A DNA stretch of 5,743 nucleotides from Nitrospirales bacterium (GTDB lineage Bacteria > Nitrospirota > Nitrospiria > Nitrospirales > UBA8639), in the NCBI GenBank assembly GCA_021604265.1, contig BQIY01000171.1, forward strand, positions 1-5,743. Direction: 5' to 3'. A program made the position numbers and the translations under genes. Under the pieces are notes generated by a model. It was not told the origin of the DNA, ran no database searches, and was given only the letters and a program-made list of their open reading frames with translations. Shown piece by piece: positions 1 through 5,743 of the stretch; position 1 is the first letter of the stretch; each line of letters starts with the position of its first letter.

Positions 1-329
1 GTATAGCCGACCTGCCGATTCGCTAGCATGACAAAGACGTTCTTCAGTAAAATTCCGGCAACAATGACAAGGAGAAGAATTTCAAGAGAAGGCGAAAGGC
101 CCACTTGATTTAATCCATCCAGAATCAACTGTCCAGGACCAACATCAGAATCAGAACCGATCGCACTGGAGGCCGTTGACGGATGCTCTTGATTGTTAAT
201 GGCTGTACTTAACAAGGGAAGGAGGGTTGATAAACTCAGCCCCTCCATAATGCCGGCAATCAACAAGGAGAGGAGTGTCAGAAAACTTGGCCAAGGATAG
301 GCCCGGCCGAAGGCAAGAAGTAAACTCAT
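1..329 (-). CDS. ABC exporter, transmembrane domain N-terminus (partial, runs off left edge)
   Basis: An open frame of 109 codons plus two bases begins at ATG 329 and is still open at base 1, so the C-terminal part, including any ATP-binding domain, lies outside the window. The residues match the start of a type-I ABC exporter transmembrane domain (ABC_membrane family, MsbA-like). A short basic/aromatic lead is followed by a first membrane helix at about residues 15-40, containing the family-typical pattern IMEGLSLSTLLPLLS. A polar Ser/Asn/Asp-rich loop follows at about 45-80, then a second helix at about 82-103 ending in a basic segment. An in-frame TAG lies at 353-351, and ATG 329 is the only ATG between it and the first helix. 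I see no clear Shine-Dalgarno sequence before it. It follows the SGNH gene pair on the same strand and is probably co-transcribed. Export of a lipid-linked glycan or another envelope precursor is an inference from the neighbours. The family call is fairly firm; the substrate is unknown. Confidence 0.8.
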   Translation of the reverse strand, partial: MSLLLAFGRAYPWPSFLTLLSLLIAGIMEGLSLSTLLPLLSTAINNQEHPSTASSAIGSDSDVGPGQLILDGLNQVGLSPSLEILLLVIVAGILLKNVFVMLANRQVGY

Positions 330-383
330 ACTAATGTGCAGACAGTCATTCTATCTGGACCGTTCAAGAAATATTGATGTCCC

Positions 384-491
384 TTAATTAAAACACAGGC
401 AAAGGGCAACAGTTAGGAGAAACCCATACCACCAAGGATTGTCAAAAATAACAACAGGATACCTGTATTTTCCCAAATTCAATGGCCCCAT
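384..491 (-). CDS. Candidate 35-aa membrane peptide overlapping the SGNH gene stop
   Basis: A short frame starts at ATG 491-489, whose A is the last base of the upstream gene's TAA stop (TAATG). It ends at TAA 386-384, giving 35 residues. The first part is mixed (MGPLNLGKYRYPVVIFDNP), and the second half is strongly hydrophobic and aromatic (WWYGFLLTVALCLCF), long enough for a short membrane helix. There is no Shine-Dalgarno sequence, so translation would depend on termination-reinitiation from the SGNH gene. It lies 54 bp before the ABC transporter ATG, in an apparent operon. I do not recognise a family. A chance open frame of this length is quite possible; the overlap geometry and the hydrophobic pattern are the only arguments for it. 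Confidence 0.3.
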   Translation of the reverse strand: MGPLNLGKYRYPVVIFDNPWWYGFLLTVALCLCFN

Positions 492-1696
492 TACTTATGG
501 CTGATTAATCCGTGCTCACGCAACTGCTGAGCCAAAGAAACTGCTACCAACTGATGGGACTTGGCCGTCATGTGTTCATCTTCAATACTGAAGTACAGGC
601 CAGTTTTCCCCTGACGTTCCGCCTCAACCAATACAGTTAGCGAATCAAGCACGGGGATATCGGCTTCTTCACCAAATTCCTGAAAACTACGGTTAATACG
701 AGTAAGGTCTAGCTTCAAATTCGGATAGGCTTCTTGAACCTTGGCTTGATAGTTCGTTTCAACCTGAAGTTTTGGCGCTATCACGGTCATAGCGAATGTT
801 CCGCCTTGCGCCTGCACATGCTCACGCATGCGCAAGATCAGCGCCTTGGTCACCGCCCATCCATTTTCCCATAGTCGAGTATAGTCCTCGACTGACATGT
901 GACGCGTGGAGTATTCAGGAGCAAACTCTGCGAGAAAAGGCCATCCAATAAAGATATTCGGATCTTGGAACTTTGAAGTTTTAAAACTACGAACCACCAT
1001 TTTCCCAAGACGATACAAGACCTGTCGCTTGTAGTAGGCTTTCAGCCGATCTTCCGGCAACCGATCTTTCTCTCTGGCATAGAACCGTGTCACATAACTG
1101 AGGTCAAGCCGCAATTGCCCGCCTTCATCAAGGCTCGCATAGGCCCGAACCGTTTTCTTTTGATGCAGTTGCTGTAAGGCCAACGTATTCGTTTGAATAT
1201 CCGTATTGGGACTGAATGCCAGGATCACAAGATCCGGTTCATACGATAATCCTTCTTCTTCGAGAAACAATAACTCTTGTACCGTATTATAAGTGGCAAA
1301 CCCGCCATTGATAATTTCAACTCGATCTGCTCCAAGCTCCTCGGTCAAATACGCAGGAATGATCTGATCAACAGGAACTCCGCTTCCAAACGTGGTGGAG
1401 TCAGCGACGAGAAGAATTCGTTGACGATGATCTTTCTTATCAATATCCGGTCCGCGCAATCCCTGGGCATTAATGTGCACCGGCACATTAAAGTCCAGTT
1501 CCTGATGCGAGCCAGTCATACCGGGATCATAGGCAATCGTTCGCGTGGGATGGGGAACGGTAAAAGAAGGACTGGAAAATGGCTGTGCAAGGGAGCCAAA
1601 AAAATAGAATCGAAGAAACCCCTCCATCACAACGACCATAACCAATATCGTCATGAGCACCAAAACCATATTGAGCAACGGCGTCTGTTTCTTCAT
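491..1696 (-). CDS. Membrane-anchored SGNH/GDSL hydrolase-like protein (second of tandem pair)
   Basis: 401-residue protein from ATG 1696. A TTG two codons upstream (1702) overlaps the previous stop and is the alternative start, but ATG AAG AAA opens a normal membrane-anchor N-terminus. Residues about 7-24 form one hydrophobic helix, so the rest probably faces the periplasm. The SGNH fold is shown by VADSTTFGSG with nucleophile Ser100, the block II glycine in INGGFATYN (Gly131/132), the block III Asn164 in FSPNTD, and the C-terminal DEH motif (Asp373, His375) followed by MTAKSHQLVA. The catalytic set is therefore present. The usual Gly of GDS is Ala98 here, a mild departure. A roughly 200-residue insertion between block III and the DEH motif makes it larger than simple lipases. 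The family includes esterases and O-acyl-transfer domains acting on polysaccharides. The locus suggests polymer deacylation or acylation, but the substrate is not visible. It follows the other SGNH gene by 2 bp and is very likely translationally coupled. Confidence 0.85.
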   Translation of the reverse strand: MKKQTPLLNMVLVLMTILVMVVVMEGFLRFYFFGSLAQPFSSPSFTVPHPTRTIAYDPGMTGSHQELDFNVPVHINAQGLRGPDIDKKDHRQRILLVADSTTFGSGVPVDQIIPAYLTEELGADRVEIINGGFATYNTVQELLFLEEEGLSYEPDLVILAFSPNTDIQTNTLALQQLHQKKTVRAYASLDEGGQLRLDLSYVTRFYAREKDRLPEDRLKAYYKRQVLYRLGKMVVRSFKTSKFQDPNIFIGWPFLAEFAPEYSTRHMSVEDYTRLWENGWAVTKALILRMREHVQAQGGTFAMTVIAPKLQVETNYQAKVQEAYPNLKLDLTRINRSFQEFGEEADIPVLDSLTVLVEAERQGKTGLYFSIEDEHMTAKSHQLVAVSLAQQLREHGLISHK

Positions 1697-1698
1697 TG

Positions 1699-2712
1699 TC
1701 AATTGTTGGCTCGAGAGAATCGGAAGGTAAAATAGCTAGGAAAATGTTCTGCTAAGGCCTGCTGGAGCCTGCGGGCAAATAAATTCCCAGCCTTGCCATT
1801 TGGATGCGCATCCGTCGGTGTGACCCAGAGCGAATGCGGCTCTTCCTGTTCCACGGCAGACAAAAGATCAAGAAAGGGCACATCCAAACCCTCAGCGAGT
1901 GTCGCAATTCGCTCGGTCACTTGGGTAAAGGGATACGGAGAGACCTGGTGCAACTCGGGATAATTCACCACCATTATATGAATATCCTGTTCTTTGCAAA
2001 ATTCAATAAGTTGTCGAATTGCCTTCTGCGCGGCAACCCACCCAGATTGACTTTCGGTATAAAGATTTCGGTAATAACTCAACCAATCACCTCGGTCAAA
2101 ATAACTTCGCATGAAGACATCAAGACGACCGGCTAAAAAGACTGCTGCATAGGAATGTTCCACGAAAACATTTTGAGTGCGAGACGGAGTTGGCTCCGCA
2201 TCATTAATGAAATAGTTTAACACCACGATATCCGGACGATACTGAAAGCCTTCGTGAAGGAAATACGCTGTTTGCATAGCCGTATTGGTATTGCCAATTC
2301 CCGTATTCAATACCTCATACTGTTGCAGAGCCCCATTGCGATTCAAAATGGATTCGAGAACATTGGATGTGACGCCTTCTGGCGGAGCCCCCCAACCAAA
2401 CGTCACAGAATCTCCAAGCATCATAATGCGAACACGATTGCTTGGTTTTTCTAAATCATATTCTTGGTCACGCCACCCGACAGAATTGATTGCAACAGGA
2501 ACCCCCATGTAGGTCCCCGATTGATTGGGCACGTGCTCGTGTCCCATACCAGGAATCTCGCTGACCCGCTTGACGTCACGCGCATAGCGCCACATTTCAA
2601 TATCAAAATTATTGACATCCGATTGCGTCACCCGCACGTAGGTCTCAAATGCGCCCAAGACCAGAAGCAGGCTCACAAGAACCATCAATATCCCAAAGAC
2701 AAAGTTTTTCAT
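1699..2712 (-). CDS. Membrane-anchored SGNH/GDSL hydrolase-like protein (first of tandem pair)
   Basis: 337-residue protein from ATG 2712. A hydrophobic helix at about residues 4-22 followed by a non-cleaved-looking juxtamembrane stretch suggests an N-terminal anchor with a periplasmic domain. SGNH blocks are complete: MLGDSVTFGWG with Ser102 as nucleophile, the block II region NTGIGNTN (Gly138/140), block III NYFINDAEP with Asn170, and the terminal DAHPNGKAGN with Asp301 and His303. DxHPN endings are common in SGNH proteins of exopolysaccharide and alginate-type loci. A hydrolase or acyl-ester transfer role on a cell-surface glycan is likely, but the exact substrate is unknown. No strong Shine-Dalgarno sequence precedes the ATG. 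The gene heads an apparent operon: its TGA (1701-1699) lies 2 bp before the next SGNH gene's ATG. The two proteins share architecture but differ clearly in sequence, so they look like an old duplication or two specialised partners rather than a recent copy. Confidence 0.87.
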   Translation of the reverse strand: MKNFVFGILMVLVSLLLVLGAFETYVRVTQSDVNNFDIEMWRYARDVKRVSEIPGMGHEHVPNQSGTYMGVPVAINSVGWRDQEYDLEKPSNRVRIMMLGDSVTFGWGAPPEGVTSNVLESILNRNGALQQYEVLNTGIGNTNTAMQTAYFLHEGFQYRPDIVVLNYFINDAEPTPSRTQNVFVEHSYAAVFLAGRLDVFMRSYFDRGDWLSYYRNLYTESQSGWVAAQKAIRQLIEFCKEQDIHIMVVNYPELHQVSPYPFTQVTERIATLAEGLDVPFLDLLSAVEQEEPHSLWVTPTDAHPNGKAGNLFARRLQQALAEHFPSYFTFRFSRANN

Positions 2713-2755
2713 GATTAGGTAGAAGAATACGCTAACCGGTTAAGACCATTTCTGG

Positions 2756-2778
2756 ATCATAGAAGGTCAATGGTTGAC
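2756..2778 (-). promoter_or_regulatory. Possible operator/-10 element upstream of the SGNH operon
   Basis: A perfect 5-bp inverted repeat with a 3-base centre (GTCAA-tgg-TTGAC, 2766-2778) sits four bases upstream, in the minus-strand direction, of TATGAT (2761-2756), a five-of-six match to a -10 hexamer. This is about 45 bases before the SGNH gene's ATG at 2712. A repressor bound there would cover the promoter spacer. No convincing -35 hexamer is found 15-18 bases upstream, so promoter and operator are both tentative. Confidence 0.2.
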
Positions 2779-2895
2779 ACGATCACCAGCGAATGTAAGC
2801 CTTGGCTCTTGAGTAAAACAGATCGTGACGAGAAGACCAGCAAAAGGCAAGCATACTGTCGCACGTATGTGGAAAATCTCTTAACTACCTCGTGA

Positions 2896-3236
2896 CGTGG
2901 TGTTCTATATCTAAAGTCGTCAAGGTTCGTCAACGGTGTTCTGTATAAACTCTTTCAAGGGTACCTCTCAAAACTAGGGTTTTTTCGTGAGGGCAAGAAA
3001 GTCAGGCGCACGGTACTTGGGCATCTGTTATCGTTCTCGCGGAAAGGAGAATCCATCCCAACAAAGGAAAGATGGCCGTACCGTCTGCTCTCTGGCCCAT
3101 CGTGCCCAAGGCCACTGCCCTGAGCCTTGGCTACGATAGTGGAACGACCCTCACGACACTGATGAACCTACCATGGTGTGAGGGGAAGCGAGCTCTTGAT
3201 ATTTTGAACGTAGGGAGCCAAGACATGAGGATTTGA
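2896..3236 (+). pseudogene. Decayed transposase-like fragment (possible IS1634-type N-terminus)
   Basis: On the plus strand, a frame without stop or usual start codon runs from 2896 to a TGA at 3121-3123. Its translation contains SRFVNGVLYKLFQGY followed by FREGKKVRRTVLGHL. This spacing resembles the N-terminal pattern of IS1634-type transposases (a G-x-x-Y strand, then a basic GKVRQRT-type strand ending in LG-L). Similarity fades beyond it, and a second frame, open from 2991, continues to TGA 3234-3236. That second frame includes an ATG at 3072 and the segment LSLGYDSGTTLTTLMNLPW, which I cannot assign. A frameshift between the two would explain the arrangement. The fragment is far too short for a working transposase, lacks any visible DDE region, and runs opposite to all neighbouring genes. 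The family link rests on recognition by eye; random open frames remain possible. Confidence 0.33.
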
Positions 3237-3285
3237 GCACGTGGCTGACGCCGCCATCGCGGAAAAAGACGGTTTTTAGAAGCGC

Positions 3286-3302
3286 CCTCAAATTAGAGGC
3301 AA
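3286..3302. repeat. Palindromic motif, copy 1 (downstream of GT61 gene)
   Basis: CCTC-AAATTA-GAGG followed by CAA. It equals copy 2 (4727-4746) at all 17 positions except that copy 2 has an extra GCA in the loop. It lies 50 bp past the GT61 stop. The stem is only 4 bp and no T-tract follows on the minus strand, so it does not look like a strong terminator. Confidence 0.45.
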
Positions 3303-3351
3303 ATTTCAGCGAATGATTAAAGAAAAATAAATAGGTCTCATACCACCACTC

Positions 3352-4611
3352 TCAAGCAAGAGCATCTCGGACATCTTCAATACACACTGAAAAATTATCA
3401 CTCACACGTGGATGCGGAATGACATCACGCGTTTTGATGCACTTGTATTTCAAATTCATGTCTACGGAAAGACGAAAATAGGCATCTGTCGCACGCGACG
3501 GAAACAACTCAATCACTTGGGTCCCTGGATCGCAAAACACCAAATTGGCTAGTCCAGAACCATGGGGTGCCACAATGACTTCAGCATCTTGAAATACCGC
3601 CACTTGCTCAGCAAACGACAACTGTTCCAGGATACAAATTTCGAACTCTTGCTGACAGAGAAAATCAACTAACTCTTGCTCGTTTGTCACCGTCCGTCTC
3701 TCAGCAAGCACCCGGGACACATAAATCTTTCGTTTGCGCTTCACGCCAACATCTCGCATTGGCAAAAATGCTTTACGTAGCCATTCACACACCCAGCGAG
3801 GATAATGATACCCGAACAGAATTTGATGACAAGGAACCACAAGTTCATCACCACAGACCCACGGGATCTGCATACTATTGATAATCTGCCCCTCACCCGT
3901 ACACTTCAATCGATTGATGGTTTCGACTTGAAATGGATGAGCATATTGGAGGAAATAATAGTCGGTTGTTCCGTAAAACTCCTGCATTTTGGCAAGGCGA
4001 GGGAGAATATCAAAGAGCCAATGCGAGTACTGATGTTGATTTTGGGAAGTGAGAACCGCAATACGCCCTGGGAAATATTGCGGCCGCGGATGCCGAGCAC
4101 GATAGGCAACTGGAACATTATCCAGCCATTTCCGGCGACGATATTTCAGACGTTGCCTAAAAGGATGACACGCTTCTAAAACAGGCCGTCTCTTGCCCTC
4201 AAACACAAACCCGTCTTGATCAGCAGATCCCCCGGGAACGAGCAGAGTATGATTGAATGTCACGAGAGAGGGCGCAGGGCGATCCCAAAACTTTTCAAAC
4301 GATTCCCCATTGCCCTTGGCATAAGCAAAACGTTCCGGAGGACTAAATGTCTGATCAATAAACTGCGAACCGGAGACAGGAAGGTAAGGAACGATACCAA
4401 ACCAGTGGCCAACACGTTCGACTCCGAAAAAGGGATAGCATAGACAGGCCAGCACATGCTTGACCATCACTCGGAATTTTGCACCGTTCCAACGTTTGGG
4501 AGTCTGAGCAATTTGATGAGAAACAATGTCCGGATACCGGACATCCTGCTGAGCAAACACCTCATGACGAATTACAGGAGGCGAAGCATGGTCCTTAACC
4601 AGTTCAGGCAA
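3352..4611 (-). CDS. GT61-family glycosyltransferase (DUF563-type, capsule/EPS related)
   Basis: 419-residue protein that would transfer a sugar onto a glycan or lipid-linked acceptor in the cytoplasm; donor and acceptor cannot be told. GT61 (Glyco_transf_61) features are clear: the HWLFDILPRL block at residues 197-206, IYVSR at 296-300 followed by Arg/Asn/Glu-rich RRTVTNEQELVDFL, and the C-terminal nucleotide-sugar-binding-like stretch LSFAEQVAVFQDAEVIVAPHG continuing to GSGLANLVF (331-359) and VIELFPS (366-372). No signal peptide or clear membrane helix is seen. The start is TTG 4611, because an in-frame TGA lies five codons upstream (4626-4624) and a good Shine-Dalgarno sequence sits 6 bases before the TTG. 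Internal Met49 would remove part of the N-terminal region. The gene is isolated by 326 bp upstream and 639 bp downstream and is bracketed by two near-identical palindromes. Family assignment is firm. Confidence 0.9.
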   Translation of the reverse strand: MPELVKDHASPPVIRHEVFAQQDVRYPDIVSHQIAQTPKRWNGAKFRVMVKHVLACLCYPFFGVERVGHWFGIVPYLPVSGSQFIDQTFSPPERFAYAKGNGESFEKFWDRPAPSLVTFNHTLLVPGGSADQDGFVFEGKRRPVLEACHPFRQRLKYRRRKWLDNVPVAYRARHPRPQYFPGRIAVLTSQNQHQYSHWLFDILPRLAKMQEFYGTTDYYFLQYAHPFQVETINRLKCTGEGQIINSMQIPWVCGDELVVPCHQILFGYHYPRWVCEWLRKAFLPMRDVGVKRKRKIYVSRVLAERRTVTNEQELVDFLCQQEFEICILEQLSFAEQVAVFQDAEVIVAPHGSGLANLVFCDPGTQVIELFPSRATDAYFRLSVDMNLKYKCIKTRDVIPHPRVSDNFSVCIEDVRDALA

Positions 4612-4617
4612 TGTGTG

Positions 4618-4624
4618 CCCCTCT
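4618..4624 (-). promoter_or_regulatory. Ribosome binding site fixing the TTG start of the GT61 gene
   Basis: On the minus strand AGAGGGG is followed by CACACA and then TTG (4611-4609). The purine run and 6-base spacing are right for a Shine-Dalgarno sequence, and the frame is closed by TGA just upstream, so this site decides the non-ATG start. Confidence 0.6.
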
Positions 4625-4723
4625 CAGTTTGCTGATCGCACGCTGACGCCATAGGCCAAAACGATTGGAAGACTCACACCTTCACGTCCCGACCAGCACA
4701 ACAGCCATGTTAGTAAAACATTC

Positions 4724-4746
4724 TTGCCTCAAAGCATTAGAGGCAA
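4724..4746. repeat. Inverted repeat, palindromic motif copy 2 (upstream of GT61 gene)
   Basis: Perfect 7-bp arms TTGCCTC and GAGGCAA enclose the 9-base loop AAAGCATTA. The inner 20 bases match copy 1 at 3286-3302 apart from a 3-base insertion. It sits 113 bp before the GT61 TTG and 191 bp beyond the ELM1-like stop. On the minus strand it is followed by GAATGTTTTAC, not a clean T-tract, so a terminator role is weak. Confidence 0.55.
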
Positions 4747-4819
4747 CTGACAGAACGGCAACGCAGAAGAGATATTGGATAAGAAAAAAAGAATAAATGA
4801 AGGAAGGATGAAGGTAAAA

Positions 4820-4915
4820 ATGGAGAATAATGCATTGACGAATATATTCCGGATAAATCAAGACAATGTAAAAACAGCACGCATAAAATTATGTTTAATA
4901 CAGTTGAGAGAATAA
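4820..4915 (+). CDS. Weak candidate 31-aa small ORF in the AT-rich spacer
   Basis: ATG 4820 to TAA 4913-4915 encodes 31 residues, MENNALTNIFRINQDNVKTA then RIKLCLIQLRE, with a mixed hydrophilic composition and no family I know. A GAAGG run lies five bases before the ATG, a reasonable Shine-Dalgarno arrangement. It is on the opposite strand to every real gene here and convergent with the ELM1-like gene. In A/T-rich DNA both the purine run and the open frame could be chance. Confidence 0.15.
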   Translation: MENNALTNIFRINQDNVKTARIKLCLIQLRE

Positions 4916-4937
4916 CATTGTATTACCATAGCAAAGA

Positions 4938-5743
4938 TTATGAGTTGAGAAAACCTAGAAGAGACTTAACTTTTTGGCTCACAACTTGCGATTCACGAAG
5001 CGGTTTATGCCTTCCAATTTCATGGTCTTGACCAAAAAAATACGCAAAACCCTGATCCACCAACACCTGGTGAAACGCATTCAGGTCACGAAGCGGCCTC
5101 ACAAGCCCTTGACGCAACAAAAAGGCACTGAAACTTCTAAATCCGCGGATCCAGAAACTTCCTTGCTGATGTTCTAACGATGCTCGGCCTGCAAGAACGA
5201 TGGCTTCACGCAGACGAGCGAATGGCGTCATGGATTTTTCTGGTAAGGCATAAATAAAAACAGGCTTCCCGATTGAGACACTTTCACCCACCATGGACTC
5301 ACTATCTCCTGTCACAATAATGATATCGGCCACCGCAAGGTAACCCCAGTACGGATTTCGTTCTTGCCCAGGCTTCCATTGTTGCACAATACCGGAACTT
5401 CCCAGTGTTTTCCTGAGTGCTGCTGTTGCTTCCTTTCCCGTACGGCGACTGGTCACAGCGTGCACGGTCCCGCCAGTTTTCTTGACCAATTCGGCGACAT
5501 CCTTTCCTAACCGCTGCGTAACGGATGCATCTAAGGTATTCCTCACCGTGCTCCCACCGACCAACAACACTATATGAGGCCGAGGGGCGTCATGATAGAG
5601 ATCTGACCATTCTTGAGCTGCCGCTTCGAGCTGTTGATTGTTGACGCGATTTAACGGAGCCAAAGTCTCGATACGCTGCTCATTCGGCCACATACGGCAA
5701 TATCCTGGAGCAATCGACACGTCGCCTGGCTGTACCGCTTGAC
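4938..5743 (-). CDS. ELM1-family (DUF1022) protein, 5' end beyond right edge
   Basis: The frame ends at TAA 4940-4938 and is open through base 5743. A GTG at 5720 could serve as a start, but the residues before it (QAVQPGD) run on without a stop, and the segment IAPGYCRMW to LAPLNRVN matches the middle of ELM1-type proteins. The true start is therefore outside the window and the N-terminal part is missing. Family features, numbered from that GTG, are the P-loop-like LLVGGST (52-58), HAVTSRRTG (87-95), and NPYWGYLAVADIIIVTGDSE at 122-141, followed by SMVGESVSIGKPVFIY. Plant ELM1 acts in mitochondrial fission. The bacterial relatives are poorly characterised, have a GT-B glycosyltransferase-like architecture and often lie near envelope-glycan genes. 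A glycosyltransferase or sugar-nucleotide-binding role here is inference; the family call is good. The C-terminus is polar, with no membrane segment. Confidence 0.82.
   Translation of the reverse strand, partial: QAVQPGDVSIAPGYCRMWPNEQRIETLAPLNRVNNQQLEAAAQEWSDLYHDAPRPHIVLLVGGSTVRNTLDASVTQRLGKDVAELVKKTGGTVHAVTSRRTGKEATAALRKTLGSSGIVQQWKPGQERNPYWGYLAVADIIIVTGDSESMVGESVSIGKPVFIYALPEKSMTPFARLREAIVLAGRASLEHQQGSFWIRGFRSFSAFLLRQGLVRPLRDLNAFHQVLVDQGFAYFFGQDHEIGRHKPLRESQVVSQKVKSLLGFLNS

Larger units (their letters stand above)
2713..3351. other. 639-bp spacer between GT61 and SGNH genes
   Basis: No intact gene is seen on either strand. The part nearest the SGNH gene (2713-2890) holds the possible operator and -10 hexamer. 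The middle (about 2896-3236) holds overlapping plus-strand open frames that look like a decayed transposase start. The part nearest the GT61 stop (about 3286-3351) holds a palindromic motif and a minus-strand T-rich run directly after the stop codon. I find no tRNA-like fold, CRISPR array or canonical stem-plus-T-tract terminator. Confidence 0.6.
4612..4937. other. 326-bp AT-rich spacer between ELM1-like and GT61 genes
   Basis: The stretch is clearly richer in A/T than the genes, especially 4770-4937. It holds the inverted repeat at 4724-4746, a weak plus-strand small open frame at 4820-4915, and the ribosome binding site of the GT61 gene. The minus-strand promoter for GT61 must lie here if the gene is transcribed separately. 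TATATT-like hexamers occur near 4840-4850, but none has a good -35 partner. Confidence 0.55.

Noticed and set aside
417..445. TTGACA on the minus strand (445-440) as a promoter for the ABC transporter
   Set aside because: The positions 17-18 bases downstream read TTTCTC or TTCTCC, not a -10 element.
1697..1702. TTG start two codons upstream of the second SGNH gene's ATG
   Set aside because: It overlaps the upstream stop and adds only two residues; the ATG gives a standard Met-Lys-Lys membrane-anchor start. TTG remains a minor alternative.
1277..1735. 152-codon plus-strand open frame antisense to the SGNH gene boundary
   Set aside because: It lies opposite a gene with clear SGNH motifs, and its translation has no recognisable domain and a shadow-like composition.
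2774..2802. Perfect TTGACA -35 hexamer on the plus strand at 2774-2779
   Set aside because: No acceptable -10 hexamer 15-18 bases downstream and no intact plus-strand gene follows.
3106..3130. Hairpin CCAAGGC/GCCTTGG with 11-base loop, as a terminator
   Set aside because: No T-tract follows on either strand and it lies far from any stop codon.
2798..3132. 10-bp direct repeat AGCCTTGGCT (2798-2807 and 3123-3132)
   Set aside because: Short and not associated with any boundary or fold; chance is a sufficient explanation.
2788..3315. Direct repeat CAGCGAATG (2788-2796 and 3307-3315) flanking the transposase-like stretch, as a possible target-site duplication
   Set aside because: A 9-bp match within about 640 bp is expected by chance roughly once, and neither copy adjoins recognisable element ends.
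3805..4179. 124-codon plus-strand open frame inside the GT61 gene
   Set aside because: The opposite strand encodes an intact GT61 protein through the same bases; no family resemblance or ribosome binding site.

Overview
The window is a stretch of bacterial DNA carrying part of a cell-envelope or surface-polysaccharide locus. All five well-supported genes lie on the minus strand. They are ELM1-family protein (5' end beyond the right edge), GT61-family glycosyltransferase, two consecutive membrane-anchored SGNH/GDSL hydrolase-like proteins, and the N-terminal part of an ABC exporter (running off the left edge). These families and the N-terminal anchors fit a Gram-negative organism. Genes look moderate in GC and the spacers AT-rich. 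No marker gene allows a genus call; a proteobacterium or a Nitrospirota-type bacterium is only a guess.

Layout, in transcription order (right to left). 5743-4938: ELM1-like protein, truncated by the window edge. 4937-4612: AT-rich spacer with a perfect 7-bp inverted repeat and a weak small-ORF candidate on the plus strand. 4611-3352: GT61 glycosyltransferase starting at TTG behind a good Shine-Dalgarno sequence. 3351-2713: a 639-bp spacer holding a second, closely related palindromic motif and what looks like a frameshifted remnant of a transposase N-terminus on the plus strand. 2712-1699 and 1696-491: two SGNH proteins separated by only 2 bp. 491-384: a possible 35-codon membrane peptide whose ATG overlaps the stop of the second SGNH gene (TAATG). 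329-1: start of a type-I ABC exporter transmembrane domain.

How the genes may work together (inference): the GT61 enzyme and the ELM1-like protein, whose family has a glycosyltransferase-like fold, would act in the cytoplasm on a glycan or lipid-linked glycan. The ABC exporter would move a lipid-linked or other amphipathic product across the inner membrane. The two anchored SGNH domains, predicted to face the periplasm, would add or remove acyl groups on the exported polymer. No acyl donor channel (MBOAT), polymerase or flippase other than the ABC protein is visible, so the substrate cannot be named. The SGNH pair, the candidate small peptide and the ABC gene look like one transcription unit. 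GT61 and ELM1 are separated from it and from each other by long spacers and may be transcribed separately.

The most unusual items are the near-identical palindromes bracketing the GT61 gene, the decayed transposase-like stretch next to it, and the overlapping candidate micro-ORF between the SGNH pair and the transporter.
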